From: Bacillota bacterium
GTDB lineage: Bacteria > Bacillota > Clostridia > Lachnospirales > Lachnospiraceae
Assembly (NCBI GenBank): GCA_023435645.1
Contig: JAEYRK010000008.1
Span: 1-24,345, forward strand
Reading direction: 5' to 3'
DNA length: 24,345 nt
Both the position numbers and the translations under genes were made by a program. The notes under the pieces are model-generated. The model saw only the letters and a list, made by a program, of their open reading frames with translations. It was not told where the DNA came from and ran no database searches. Position 1 is the stretch's first letter. Every line of letters begins with the position of its first letter. This document shows, one piece after another, positions 1-8,689 of the stretch.

Positions 1-3
1 GAT

Positions 4-39
4 ACGATTCGTGCGGTAGGAGACACGTTTCGTGCGGTA
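4..39. repeat. Two 15-bp direct repeats at 21-bp period
   Basis: Positions 4-18 and 25-39 carry the same 15-mer (ACGWTTCGTGCGGTA) with one mismatch at its fourth base. The 21-bp period equals two helical turns, which is typical of tandem sites for a dimeric activator. A third TTCGTGC core lies inverted at about 95-101. The array touches the window edge, so more copies may lie outside. The binding protein is unknown. Confidence 0.55.
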
Positions 40-236
40 AACGGTAATTTATGATAAAATATGATAATATTATGTTGATCGTTAGTATTTTTTGCACGAA
101 GCTTTGTGATTTAATTCTATAACAGCAGCTACACCTGGCTACTTTTCGCAAGAATCGGTGCAAAGTATTGTTACACTATGATTTATAGTGAATGAAAGAG
201 ACCATCCGCAGAGTGTGTGAAAGGAGACCAACATTA

Positions 237-3098
237 ATGAAAAAGCGAATACTCAGTATGACTCTGGTGTTATGTATGTTACTGCCCCTAGTTCAGGTAA
301 CAACATCAGTTTCAGCGGCAACAAAAAACTTCAATGATGAGGATGTTACCTGGCTTGGCACAGAAAAAGAGTATAAAAAAACTCTGGAGGTGATGTTTGA
401 TCATGGACTTCGTAAGGTGCCTGTGGGGGACATGCAGAAAGACGGAAACCTTACTAACATCGGGTACGGACTTGTGGACGCTAGCGGCAAATTTGCTGCG
501 GAACCAATTTATAGTGAGATAAAGGCATATTACATATCAGCTAAGGAAACTAGTACATTTGATGAACCATTAACAGAAACCATATTCGTTGACGGATATG
601 TTCAGGCAATACGAAATGGGAAGATGGGGCTTTTGGATACCACGGGCAAGGAGGTCATTCCCTGCGAGTATAATGCGGTAGGACTACCGGTAGAGGGTAT
701 TAGCCGTGTCATAAAATTTTCAGGTGGTGTAGCTTATCTTGGTTACTGGAGTTTAGAGAAGGGAAAGGAAATTGTTAAACCAAATAAGTACCCTGTCAGT
801 GGCTCTGATGCAACGGCCGAGGGAACCCCAGCAAACTATGAACCATTAAGCCGCAGTGCTGAGTGGGAATATGCTGATGAAAAATCTGACTTTTATAAAA
901 GCATCGGTAGCAATCGAGTGGCTGTACAATATGATTTTAACGGAGGATATGCTCTGGTACCTACAGGAAAGGTAGAGTATGCAGATTTATCCAAAGGTCA
1001 AAGCAATTCCAATCCGGGTAAAACTTCAGCATATCTGGTTTATGCTCAAGTGATTGATACGAATGGTAAGGAAATCCTTAAAGGTGGCCCCTATCCCTAC
1101 CGTTATAATGGCATATATCCCCAAGCGGGTCCCTATATGATTTATCATCAACTTAAAAAAGAAAAGCTAACCTTAAATAGGGGTGGAGGTAAGATAACCT
1201 TTAATCAATACCTGGTAGCCGGTGTGGTAGGGAAAAAGGGAGTAGTGATAAAAGCCCAGTACCAGGGCGGTATCCGTGGAAATTCTGCTACAGGATGGTT
1301 CCCTGCCGATGCCAATATGCAGATTATTCCTGAGTATAATTTATTTATAACAGCAAAGGATGTATCTAACGGTAAGAAAGAGGGTGGTGCAAGAATGGGT
1401 GTTATTAATGATAAAAACAAGACAATAATACCCTTTGATCACCAATACGAATGGTTCAAATATGACTCTGAAAATAAGGTGTTTATCGGTAATTATATTT
1501 ACAAGCCAGATGGGAAGAAGGTACCTAACTCAGAGTTAGCTGCGTATGATGATGTTTCGGGAAAACTAATAGCTGCGAACGGATATTTCCTTATATCTAA
1601 TAAAGATGATAACTACTATAGCTATAAAGGTGTAGTATCAATAAAAACAGGTAAAGCATATACCCATAAAAATCTGCGTTCCACTGCTAATATTAGCTGG
1701 TATAAAGCACGTTCCAATGTCAGTGCCGACGAAACACTTTGGGTGACGAAAGCTGATAAGGAAGGTAATCTAAAATGGGGACTTGTTAATCTGCAGGGAA
1801 AGATAATTCTTCCTTATGAGTACGATTATGTTATTACGTATGAGTGGGAAAGAGCGAAGAATGGATATGCCGAAGTTCAGAAGAACGGGGACTGGGGCAT
1901 AGTTGATACAAAGGGAAAGGTGCTTTTGCCATGTAAGTATTGGAGCATCAATGAAGTAGGGGATTATTTCGTATTAAGGGAAAATGCCACTGCGAAGTAT
2001 GGTGTATTCAATCGCAAAACCGGTAAGATGGTTATTCCATGTACTTACGATAGTATATCAAGAAATTGTATTGCGGGTACTTTTACAGTAAGGCTTGGTC
2101 CAAGCTTAGAAGCTCTGATGAATGACAAGGGAGAAGTAATTACTCCGGCTTATCTAGGCTTCAGTATATCAGGTCGTGGTCTGTTTTATAATACAAACAA
2201 CGATTACGTAGGACCGGACGGTAAGCTCGTATTTCCAAGAGATGCAAAAGTAGGAAAGTATAATGGAAATCAGGTATATTTTGGAGATGATCTTACCCTT
2301 GTGGTAAAGGATGGAAAGGTCGGTTATATCAATGCCTCAAGGCTGGCAAGTAAGAGTCAGGGTCTGCCAACCACGCCTCTAGTAAAGTATGAACCTGCTC
2401 CACTGAATACCGAATTAAAATACCGCCTGATTCAGTATCCTTATAAGCAAGTATATAAAATCGGCGAACCCTTTGAAATCAAGGACTTTATTATACATAC
2501 AGAGGATATCGATGGAACACGGAAGGTGCTTGATAATTCCAAGCTTCATTTTCTGGTTTCTGATACAGTCAAGGTTACAGATGGTTATCAGTTTACGTCG
2601 GCTGGAATTAAAACGATGGTATGCTATTATAATGGAGTGAAGACAAGCGTTTCCTTTGAGGTACTGGTTCTAGACCCGGCTGTTACAGGCGATTTGCTGG
2701 ATAACGGTACATACACCATAGGTGTCTATGGCAAGTATCTAAGGATTATCAATGGCTATATTGAGCTATGGGATACAGAGCCTGCGGATAAGTTTACCGT
2801 CAAGCTAGTCAATTATGATGTAGATCGTGGTCCTAGGTACATTATCATGACGGAGGGTGGACAATACCTTGCGCAACCATCGTCCACTGATGGTGCCCAG
2901 CTGATTGTCTCTAATGTTCCCCATATATGGCGTATTAACAAGTATAGCAATTTCGCAACCATCAGAGACCATGGCAAACAAAAATTGCTTGTCAATGCCT
3001 CGGGACAAAAGAGTAGTAATGGCACGAATATCATCGTCTGGTCCCACACCGGCTCGGCACCCGACAACGGAAGGCTTACCTTTACTCCGGTAAAATAA
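237..3098 (+). CDS. Secreted WG-repeat protein with Ig-like and ricin-like C-terminal domains
   Basis: This encodes a 953-residue exported protein. The start at 237 is chosen because AAGGAG (221-226) sits 10 nt upstream and the product opens with a classic signal peptide (MKKRILSMTLVL, predicted cleavage after SVSA). An ATG at 192 would add 15 residues ahead of the signal. From about residue 60 to 640 there are repeated WG-type units of the form K-x-G-hydrophobic-hydrophobic-D-x-x-G-K-x-hydrophobic-hydrophobic-P-x-x-Y, for example MGLLDTTGKEVIPCEY and WGIVDTKGKVLLPCKY. Residues about 727-810 (VYKIGEPFEIKDF) look like a Big_3-type bacterial Ig-like domain. Residues about 823-953, opening with GTYTIG and containing WRINKYSNFATIRD, resemble a ricin-type beta-trefoil. 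Such modules usually bind surfaces or carbohydrate, and no catalytic motif was seen. The ligand is unknown. Transcription appears monocistronic and ends at the terminator 3111-3145. Confidence 0.85.
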   Translation: MKKRILSMTLVLCMLLPLVQVTTSVSAATKNFNDEDVTWLGTEKEYKKTLEVMFDHGLRKVPVGDMQKDGNLTNIGYGLVDASGKFAAEPIYSEIKAYYISAKETSTFDEPLTETIFVDGYVQAIRNGKMGLLDTTGKEVIPCEYNAVGLPVEGISRVIKFSGGVAYLGYWSLEKGKEIVKPNKYPVSGSDATAEGTPANYEPLSRSAEWEYADEKSDFYKSIGSNRVAVQYDFNGGYALVPTGKVEYADLSKGQSNSNPGKTSAYLVYAQVIDTNGKEILKGGPYPYRYNGIYPQAGPYMIYHQLKKEKLTLNRGGGKITFNQYLVAGVVGKKGVVIKAQYQGGIRGNSATGWFPADANMQIIPEYNLFITAKDVSNGKKEGGARMGVINDKNKTIIPFDHQYEWFKYDSENKVFIGNYIYKPDGKKVPNSELAAYDDVSGKLIAANGYFLISNKDDNYYSYKGVVSIKTGKAYTHKNLRSTANISWYKARSNVSADETLWVTKADKEGNLKWGLVNLQGKIILPYEYDYVITYEWERAKNGYAEVQKNGDWGIVDTKGKVLLPCKYWSINEVGDYFVLRENATAKYGVFNRKTGKMVIPCTYDSISRNCIAGTFTVRLGPSLEALMNDKGEVITPAYLGFSISGRGLFYNTNNDYVGPDGKLVFPRDAKVGKYNGNQVYFGDDLTLVVKDGKVGYINASRLASKSQGLPTTPLVKYEPAPLNTELKYRLIQYPYKQVYKIGEPFEIKDFIIHTEDIDGTRKVLDNSKLHFLVSDTVKVTDGYQFTSAGIKTMVCYYNGVKTSVSFEVLVLDPAVTGDLLDNGTYTIGVYGKYLRIINGYIELWDTEPADKFTVKLVNYDVDRGPRYIIMTEGGQYLAQPSSTDGAQLIVSNVPHIWRINKYSNFATIRDHGKQKLLVNASGQKSSNGTNIIVWSHTGSAPDNGRLTFTPVK

Positions 3099-3110
3099 AA
3101 TTCTAAAATC

Positions 3111-3145
3111 AATGGGAAACGCTGAATAAGGCGTTTCCCATTTTG
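3111..3145. terminator. Bidirectional terminator between convergent WG gene and lacZ
   Basis: A perfect 12-bp stem (AATGGGAAACGC at 3111-3122 with GCGTTTCCCATT at 3131-3142) encloses an 8-nt loop. The stem ends in TTTTG on the plus strand. The minus strand has only a weak T-rich tail, but the hairpin lies between two converging genes and can serve both. Confidence 0.75.
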
Positions 3146-3181
3146 TAACCATAATGAATCAGTCTAAATTATGAAATAGGT

Positions 3182-6100
3182 TTATACCAGCTTCTTTAGT
3201 GAGGAGAACATCTCTCCAATTCCCCTTATGGAGTAACAGTAGCGATAGGTTCTATTGGCATAGAGAGTAAATTCGGGATGAGTTCGTGCACCCCAGCTAT
3301 CATCACCACCTACACCCATTTGCTTATCATTTACCCTTACAGCAATCTTGTCGCTGGCCGGTAGCTGATAAATATGATCAGCCTTCTCCAGCTCATAGGG
3401 AGTATAGGGTAAGGCGCTAAACTCGACTTGTGGTGATCCTTTGATCTCAATCCCCATTCCCTGATTATTGATTAACCTGGCCCACCTAACCTCGGTCTTG
3501 TTTCCGCATTCCTGGGGCCTTAGATAAGGAGTAAGCTGATCCTTGACTCTACCGGAGTAGATACCGACCTTGGCACCAAGAGATCTGTCCCAATAATTCT
3601 CGTGGGGGCCTTTCCCATACCAGCTTAAGTTATCGAATTCTTGATCCAATAGGAACATCATGCCTACTTCAGGAATTTCCGGTAGGCTGGCACCGGGCTG
3701 TAATTCCTGTTCTATGGTGATTAGACCATCCCAATCAATGGAATATACTACTTTACAGCGAGTAAGCTCTGGAGTAGGTAGATCAAACTGAAGCGTTATT
3801 TTTACCTTGGAAGAATCCACTGCTGTTGAGAAATTGATCAGCTTTCTAGCTTTCCCACTCTCTCGCCAGATACCGCATCTGACCTGGTGCTTTGATCCTT
3901 TATCATTGTCTGTTATTGCTCTCCAGAAGTTTGGAATAGGACCTTCCTTTATCAGCTCAATCCCTTTGTAATTGTAAGATACAAGAGATCCATTTCTGGT
4001 ATCGAAAGCTACAGTAAAGGTATTACCGCTAATCATAAGGAGGTGATCATATTCAGATACCTTAAGCTTGGCTGTCCGAGGGGCGGATTTTATATTCGTT
4101 TCAAGCACTGCCGGTAGCTTCATTTGCTCAAAAGCAATTTCATAGCCTTTAGCAGCCCATATGGTGTCACTTTTTAAGACTAATCCTATCGTTAAGTAGA
4201 ATTCATCCTCAATGCCGGAGGCTGTTAGCGTTCCAAAAGGAATGGTCACTACAGTAGATGAGCCGGGTGGCAATTCAATTAGAAGGCTGCCCTGCTTGAA
4301 TATCACACCATTTTTTAGGACTTGCCAGAGGAGATCATACTCCTTTAAATTTGTAAACAGGTGTTTGTTTTCTATTCTTATTCTGCCCTTTGATAAATCC
4401 TCGGAGAAGAAGCTGACATTCTGATAACATCGTTTCACTTCATACAGCTTTGGAGATATCGTCCTGTCAGCTAAGATGAGCCCGTCACCACAGAAATTGC
4501 CGTCATTGGGAGTATCACCGAAATCACCTCCGTATGCCAGGTAAGCTCTGCCCTCAGGAGTATTGGTCATAATGGCCTGATCAATCCAATCCCAGATAAA
4601 GCCACCTTGAAGAATCGGGTATTTGTCAAAGAGCTCCGTATATTTGAACAGATTGCCGGTGGAATTACCCATGGAATGACTGTATTCACATAGGATAAAG
4701 GGCTTTTTGCCATTTTGATCCGTAGAACTGTTTAAGGCATAGGCTTCCAGCTGCTTGTAGTTTGCATACATCTGGCTCTCTATATCAGATGCAGCTTCAT
4801 ACCTCCTGTAATGCACAATTCCTTCATAATGGACAATACGGGTGGGATCCATCCTTCTGAGAAAATCGTGCATTTTCAAAAAGTTTTCACCTCCGAAGGA
4901 TTCGTTGCCAAGGGACCAAATAAGGATAGAAGGGTGGTTTTTATCCCTTTGAAACATCGAATTAGCACGATCGATCACAGCATCAGTCCAGCAGGGCTTA
5001 CTTCCAGGAATGTTACGGTCTTCTTCCTCCATCTGGGTATAACCCCAGGTGCCATGGGTCTCAAGATTTGTCTCGTCGATTACATAGATACCGTATTCAT
5101 CACAGAGGTCATACCAAGCTGTTTGATTCGGATAGTGTGAGGTACGAACGGCATTGATATTATGCTTTTTCATCAAGGTAATATCGGTAAGCATCTCCTC
5201 CATAGTAATGGCACGTCCATGATTACAGCTGAACTCATGGCGATTGACACCTTTCAATACAATCCGCTGTCCATTGATTGTCATTAATCCACCCTTAATT
5301 TCGAATTTCCGGAAGCCGATTTTTGTACTAACAGCTTCTATCAGAATACCCTCCTGATTCCTTAGGGCCAGAACCAGGGTATATAGGTTTGGATGCTCCG
5401 CACTCCATTTCAAGGGATTGTTCACGTAGGTGCTTAATAGAATCTCACATACGCCTGTCCCTGATAGATCCACATTCTTACTCGCCAGAGTATTTTTGAC
5501 AAGCCGTCCGGCTTTGTCATATAGGAGGGGTTCGATTGATACAATATTGCTCTCGCTAGCATTATAGTTTACTAATTTTGCTTTGATATCTAATGTTGAA
5601 TGAATATAGTTGTTATCTAATTCTGTAATTGCAAAGAAATCATAAATATGCTGTCTTGGAGTGGAATAGAGAAAAACTTCTCTGAAAATTCCACTCAGTC
5701 TCCAAAAATCCTGATCCTCTAGCCAGCTGGCATCACACCACCGATAAACCTCTACGGCAAGCTTATTCTCACCCTCAATCAGATAGGAAGTGATATCAAA
5801 TTCAGAGGGAGAAAAGGTATCCTTACTGAAGCCAACCAGGTCCCCATTCAACCATACGTAAAAAGCAGATTCTACACCCTGAAAGCTTAGGAAAACAGAC
5901 TGACCACTCCAATCCTCAGGGACTGTAAAGTATCGTATATAGGATCCTACCGGATTGTATATCGTAGGGGCAAAAGGGGGGGATAGCGGTTCCCGTTCAC
6001 TCCATGGATAGCTTACATTGGTGTACTGTGGATAATCATATCCTTGTAGCTGCCAATTAGAAGGCACTTTGATTTCATTCCAAGAGCTGCAGTCAAATTT

Positions 6101-6340
6101 AGCTTCGTAAAAATCTACTATTCTTTTGTCTGCATTTTCAGCAAAGCTGAATTTCCAAGCTCCATCCAATGACTGATAATAAGAGGACGAGGTGCGGTCA
6201 GCCCGGAATGCCTCTTCCAGCGAAGCATAGGGTAGAATCGGGACATGGGCGTCCATACGGTTTAAATGAATGATTTCCGGATTATTGTTCCAATCGGGAT
6301 ATCCATTTGCAGGGGGGATGTATTCAAATTTCTTATTCGT
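3182..6340 (-). CDS. lacZ: Beta-galactosidase, GH2 LacZ type (apparent ACG start)
   Basis: This is an intracellular GH2 enzyme that hydrolyses terminal beta-galactosides such as lactose or plant galacto-oligosaccharides. From the first ATG (6256) it is 1024 residues; the frame stays open for 28 more codons to 6340, giving about 1052. Those codons read KKFEYIPPANGYPDW and NPEIIHLNRMDAH, the usual start of the sugar-binding domain in Firmicutes LacZ, so they belong to the protein. No ATG, GTG or TTG occurs in frame there; an ACG at 6340-6338 lies 9 nt after AAGGAG. Counting from the ATG at 6256, Glu452 in WSLGNES is the acid/base and Glu524 in ILCEYSHSMG the nucleophile; RTSHYPN and the C-terminal small-chain domain are also present. 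No signal peptide is seen. The gene is single, on the minus strand, with its own promoter at 6493-6521. Function is confident; the true initiation site is open. Confidence 0.93.
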   Translation of the reverse strand, partial: TNKKFEYIPPANGYPDWNNNPEIIHLNRMDAHVPILPYASLEEAFRADRTSSSYYQSLDGAWKFSFAENADKRIVDFYEAKFDCSSWNEIKVPSNWQLQGYDYPQYTNVSYPWSEREPLSPPFAPTIYNPVGSYIRYFTVPEDWSGQSVFLSFQGVESAFYVWLNGDLVGFSKDTFSPSEFDITSYLIEGENKLAVEVYRWCDASWLEDQDFWRLSGIFREVFLYSTPRQHIYDFFAITELDNNYIHSTLDIKAKLVNYNASESNIVSIEPLLYDKAGRLVKNTLASKNVDLSGTGVCEILLSTYVNNPLKWSAEHPNLYTLVLALRNQEGILIEAVSTKIGFRKFEIKGGLMTINGQRIVLKGVNRHEFSCNHGRAITMEEMLTDITLMKKHNINAVRTSHYPNQTAWYDLCDEYGIYVIDETNLETHGTWGYTQMEEEDRNIPGSKPCWTDAVIDRANSMFQRDKNHPSILIWSLGNESFGGENFLKMHDFLRRMDPTRIVHYEGIVHYRRYEAASDIESQMYANYKQLEAYALNSSTDQNGKKPFILCEYSHSMGNSTGNLFKYTELFDKYPILQGGFIWDWIDQAIMTNTPEGRAYLAYGGDFGDTPNDGNFCGDGLILADRTISPKLYEVKRCYQNVSFFSEDLSKGRIRIENKHLFTNLKEYDLLWQVLKNGVIFKQGSLLIELPPGSSTVVTIPFGTLTASGIEDEFYLTIGLVLKSDTIWAAKGYEIAFEQMKLPAVLETNIKSAPRTAKLKVSEYDHLLMISGNTFTVAFDTRNGSLVSYNYKGIELIKEGPIPNFWRAITDNDKGSKHQVRCGIWRESGKARKLINFSTAVDSSKVKITLQFDLPTPELTRCKVVYSIDWDGLITIEQELQPGASLPEIPEVGMMFLLDQEFDNLSWYGKGPHENYWDRSLGAKVGIYSGRVKDQLTPYLRPQECGNKTEVRWARLINNQGMGIEIKGSPQVEFSALPYTPYELEKADHIYQLPASDKIAVRVNDKQMGVGGDDSWGARTHPEFTLYANRTYRYCYSIRGIGEMFSSLKKLV

Positions 6341-6355
6341 TTTTATTCACTCCTT
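6338..6355 (-). promoter_or_regulatory. lacZ ribosome site with ACG in the start position
   Basis: Read on the minus strand, AAGGAG (6355-6350) is followed after 9 nt by ACG (6340-6338) and then codons for NKKFEY. The spacing is ideal for initiation at this ACG, one base away from ATG. An in-frame TGA lies directly upstream (6349-6347). A GTG at 6350-6348 overlaps the Shine-Dalgarno and reads only five codons, out of frame, to a stop. The ATG at 6256 has no Shine-Dalgarno. Confidence 0.65.
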
Positions 6356-6444
6356 CCACGCTTTCTTTAGATCCAGGTAATAGCGAAGCTCCTCACATCT
6401 GTAATTCGTACATACAAGAGCTACAGGTTCCGAAGTAGAAATTA

Positions 6445-6478
6445 AGCGAAAGTATTATGATCATGATCAGGCTTCGCT
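6445..6478 (-). promoter_or_regulatory. Inverted repeat in the lacZ leader, candidate operator
   Basis: AGCGAA (6445-6450) and TTCGCT (6473-6478) flank a perfect 12-bp palindrome TGATCATGATCA (6458-6469). The elements lie just downstream of the predicted lacZ transcription start, where a repressor could block transcription. The two centres differ by 2 bp, so they may be separate sites. The regulator is unknown. Confidence 0.4.
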
Positions 6479-6492
6479 ATTTCTTACAATAT

Positions 6493-6521
6493 ATTATATT
6501 ATAAACTGAGCAGGCTTTCAA
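6493..6521 (-). promoter_or_regulatory. Sigma-A promoter of lacZ
   Basis: On the minus strand, TTGAAA (6521-6516) is followed by a 17-bp spacer and a perfect TATAAT (6498-6493). This predicts transcription from about 6486 and a leader of about 145 nt that holds the inverted repeat at 6445-6478. Confidence 0.75.
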
Positions 6522-6544
6522 ATGATGAATCAATCATAGTTTAG

Positions 6545-6556
6545 TTACAATTGTAA
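6545..6556. promoter_or_regulatory. Cop-box-like palindrome TTACAATTGTAA
   Basis: A perfect 12-bp palindrome contains TACA-AT-TGTA (6546-6555). That core matches TACAnnTGTA, the known operator core of CopY/BlaI-family winged-helix repressors of Firmicutes. It lies about 120 bp upstream of a multicopper oxidase gene and between that gene and the lacZ promoter. The match is seen directly; copper control is inferred, and no copY gene is in the window. Confidence 0.4.
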
Positions 6557-6618
6557 TACTTTACTTCGTCAGATCTAGCATGGGTTCCTAACTACCCTAG
6601 TAAAATGTCGTATTATGC

Positions 6619-6646
6619 ACCTTTTTGTCAATATTATCATATATTA
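6619..6646 (+). promoter_or_regulatory. Possible sigma-K type promoter of the multicopper oxidase
   Basis: CATATATTA (6638-6646) fits the sporulation sigma-K -10 consensus CATAnnnTA, and an AC (6619-6620) lies 17 bp upstream where the short -35 element is expected. The implied start near 6653 leaves a 25-nt leader to the ATG at 6678. No good sigma-A promoter was found for this gene. The region is very AT-rich, so a chance match is possible. Confidence 0.35.
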
Positions 6647-6677
6647 CAATATGACAATATTTGAAGGAGGCATAAGT

Positions 6678-8585
6678 ATGTTGTTATATAATACGATAAA
6701 TAAACTTTATAGTATCAAGCATAAGTTACAGGATAATCAATCAAGGAAGAAATCCCAAAAAGAGAGCACTCCACCGAGTCAACCGACGAAGCTGGATCCG
6801 CTGAATATACCAAAATACACCGATCAATTACCGAAACCCCCTGTATATAAGCCGAATATCACCGGCAAATGGTTTTTTGGTAAAAAGAAGAAGATTCAAC
6901 ATTCCTATACAATTGATGTCAGCGAATTCTCCCAGCAGATCCTTCCCTCAGGAATGCCACAGACAAAGGTATGGGGCTATGGAGGACTCATAAGGGATGA
7001 AAAGACGGGAAGAAGCAGATATTCCAGAAGTGCTCCCGGAGCAACCTTTGAGGCGATTCGAGGCATCCCGGTAAAAGTGAAATGGGTAAATAAATTAAAG
7101 GGCAAACACCTTTTTGCTGTTGACCCTACATTGCACTGGGCTAACCCAAATCAGATGCCAATGCAGCATCCGCCGAAGCCATGGCCACCCTTTCCACCGG
7201 GCTTTAAAGATGCTCAATTTCCTGTTCCGCTTGTAACTCACCTTCATGGCGGGGAGAATGAATCCGTCAATGATGGTTACCCGGAAGCATGGTTTACCTT
7301 TAATGGCAAGCGAGGACCGGCTTACAAAACCGCACAATACCTCTATCCAAATCAACAGCAGTCTGCAACGCTTTGGTATCACGACCACGCGCTGGGAATT
7401 ACCAGACTTAATGTTTATGCAGGACTGGCTGGGTTTTATTTACTTAGGGACAAAGACTGTTCCGGTCTGGATGAAACCCTATGCTTACCATCTGGGAAGT
7501 ACGAAATCCCTCTGGTGATTCAGGATCGAATGTTCAATACGGATGGATCACTACTATTTACCAATGTAGGTAATATCCCTGAGGTTCATCCCTACTGGAA
7601 TCCGGAGTTTTTCGGAGACACCATTATGGTCAACGGCAAGGTATGGCCAAATCTTAATGTGGGTCGCCGCCAATACCGCTTCCGTATTCTGAATGGGTCC
7701 AATGCACGTTTTTATCATTTATATCTGTCAAATAACATGCCCTTCCTGCAGATTGGCGGTGATGGTGGTTTCTTACCCAAGCCGGTACAGCTGACCTCGT
7801 TACTGATAGCACCCGGAGAGCGCGCAGATATTTTAGTTGATTTCTCACAATTGACCCCGGGAACAAAGGTCAGATTACTCAATGATGCCAATGCTCCATA
7901 CCCGGGAGGAGACAGTCCGGATCCTAATACGGTTGGACAGATTATGCAATTTAGTATTCCGGTGAAAGCAAGGAATCCCGAGAAACCGGTAAAGCTTCCG
8001 GATAAATTAATTACGATGCCACAGCTAAAGCCGGAGGTAAAGCGAATCTTAACACTGAATGAAGTAATGACACCGGATGGACCGACGATGATTTTACTCA
8101 ACGGACAGCCATGGATGGCGCCGATCTCAGAAACTCCAAGAGTTGGCTCCACAGAAGAATGGGTGATCGCTAACTTGACGATGGATACACATCCGATTCA
8201 TCTGCATTTGGTACAATTCCAGCTGCTAAACCGCCAAAGCTTTGATGCCGCCGGATATCTGGCGAAATGGGAGAGGGTCAATGGGATGGCACCCCTGATG
8301 CATCCAACGATTGAAGTGCCTCTTGAGCCCTTCCTATCCCCTTCTGGTCCAATCAAACCTGATGACAATGAACTGGGGTGGAAGGATACCATAAGAATGA
8401 ACCCGAATCAGGTCACCAGGATCAGAGTACGTTTTGCCCCACAGGATGTTCCGGCAGGTGGAGTAAAGCCCGGAGAAAATCTATTTCCCTTTGACCCTAC
8501 AACCGAGCCCGGATATGTATGGCACTGCCACATCCTAGACCATGAAGACAATGAAATGATGAGACAATATAAGGTAATTAAATAA
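6678..8585 (+). CDS. Multicopper oxidase, CotA/bilirubin oxidase-like laccase
   Basis: This is a 635-residue three-domain copper oxidase that takes electrons from phenols or similar substrates and reduces O2 to water. The start at 6678 follows GGAGG (6666-6670) by 7 nt; an earlier in-frame ATG at 6615 lacks a ribosome site. All copper motifs are intact: HLHG (His188, His190), WYHDH (His235, His237), HPIHLH (His505, His508, His510) and HCHILDHEDNEMM (His616, Cys617, His618, His622, with Met627 as the likely type 1 axial ligand, Cys+10 as in CotA). The extra HEDNEMM match and lack of a signal peptide favour the spore-coat CotA branch. The N-terminal 60 residues are basic and proline-rich. The gene stands alone; a cop-like box and a possible sigma-K promoter precede it. 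An O2-using enzyme is notable in a presumed anaerobe. Substrate is not determined. Confidence 0.92.
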   Translation: MLLYNTINKLYSIKHKLQDNQSRKKSQKESTPPSQPTKLDPLNIPKYTDQLPKPPVYKPNITGKWFFGKKKKIQHSYTIDVSEFSQQILPSGMPQTKVWGYGGLIRDEKTGRSRYSRSAPGATFEAIRGIPVKVKWVNKLKGKHLFAVDPTLHWANPNQMPMQHPPKPWPPFPPGFKDAQFPVPLVTHLHGGENESVNDGYPEAWFTFNGKRGPAYKTAQYLYPNQQQSATLWYHDHALGITRLNVYAGLAGFYLLRDKDCSGLDETLCLPSGKYEIPLVIQDRMFNTDGSLLFTNVGNIPEVHPYWNPEFFGDTIMVNGKVWPNLNVGRRQYRFRILNGSNARFYHLYLSNNMPFLQIGGDGGFLPKPVQLTSLLIAPGERADILVDFSQLTPGTKVRLLNDANAPYPGGDSPDPNTVGQIMQFSIPVKARNPEKPVKLPDKLITMPQLKPEVKRILTLNEVMTPDGPTMILLNGQPWMAPISETPRVGSTEEWVIANLTMDTHPIHLHLVQFQLLNRQSFDAAGYLAKWERVNGMAPLMHPTIEVPLEPFLSPSGPIKPDDNELGWKDTIRMNPNQVTRIRVRFAPQDVPAGGVKPGENLFPFDPTTEPGYVWHCHILDHEDNEMMRQYKVIK

Positions 8586-8689
8586 AAAAACCATCTGCCT
8601 GGATATTTTAGCTGCCGCTTTACAGGATATGTGCTTTCAACTACGAGTAAAACTGTTTCCAATCGTTGTTCATAGGAATATTTTGATAT

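Noticed and set aside
192..236. Upstream ATG start for the WG-repeat protein
   Set aside because: It has no ribosome site and would put 15 polar, charged residues before a clear signal peptide. The ATG at 237 has AAGGAG at good spacing.
2805..3152. Minus-strand open frames overlapping the end of the WG gene
   Set aside because: They lie inside a well-supported gene, cross its terminator and lack ribosome sites.
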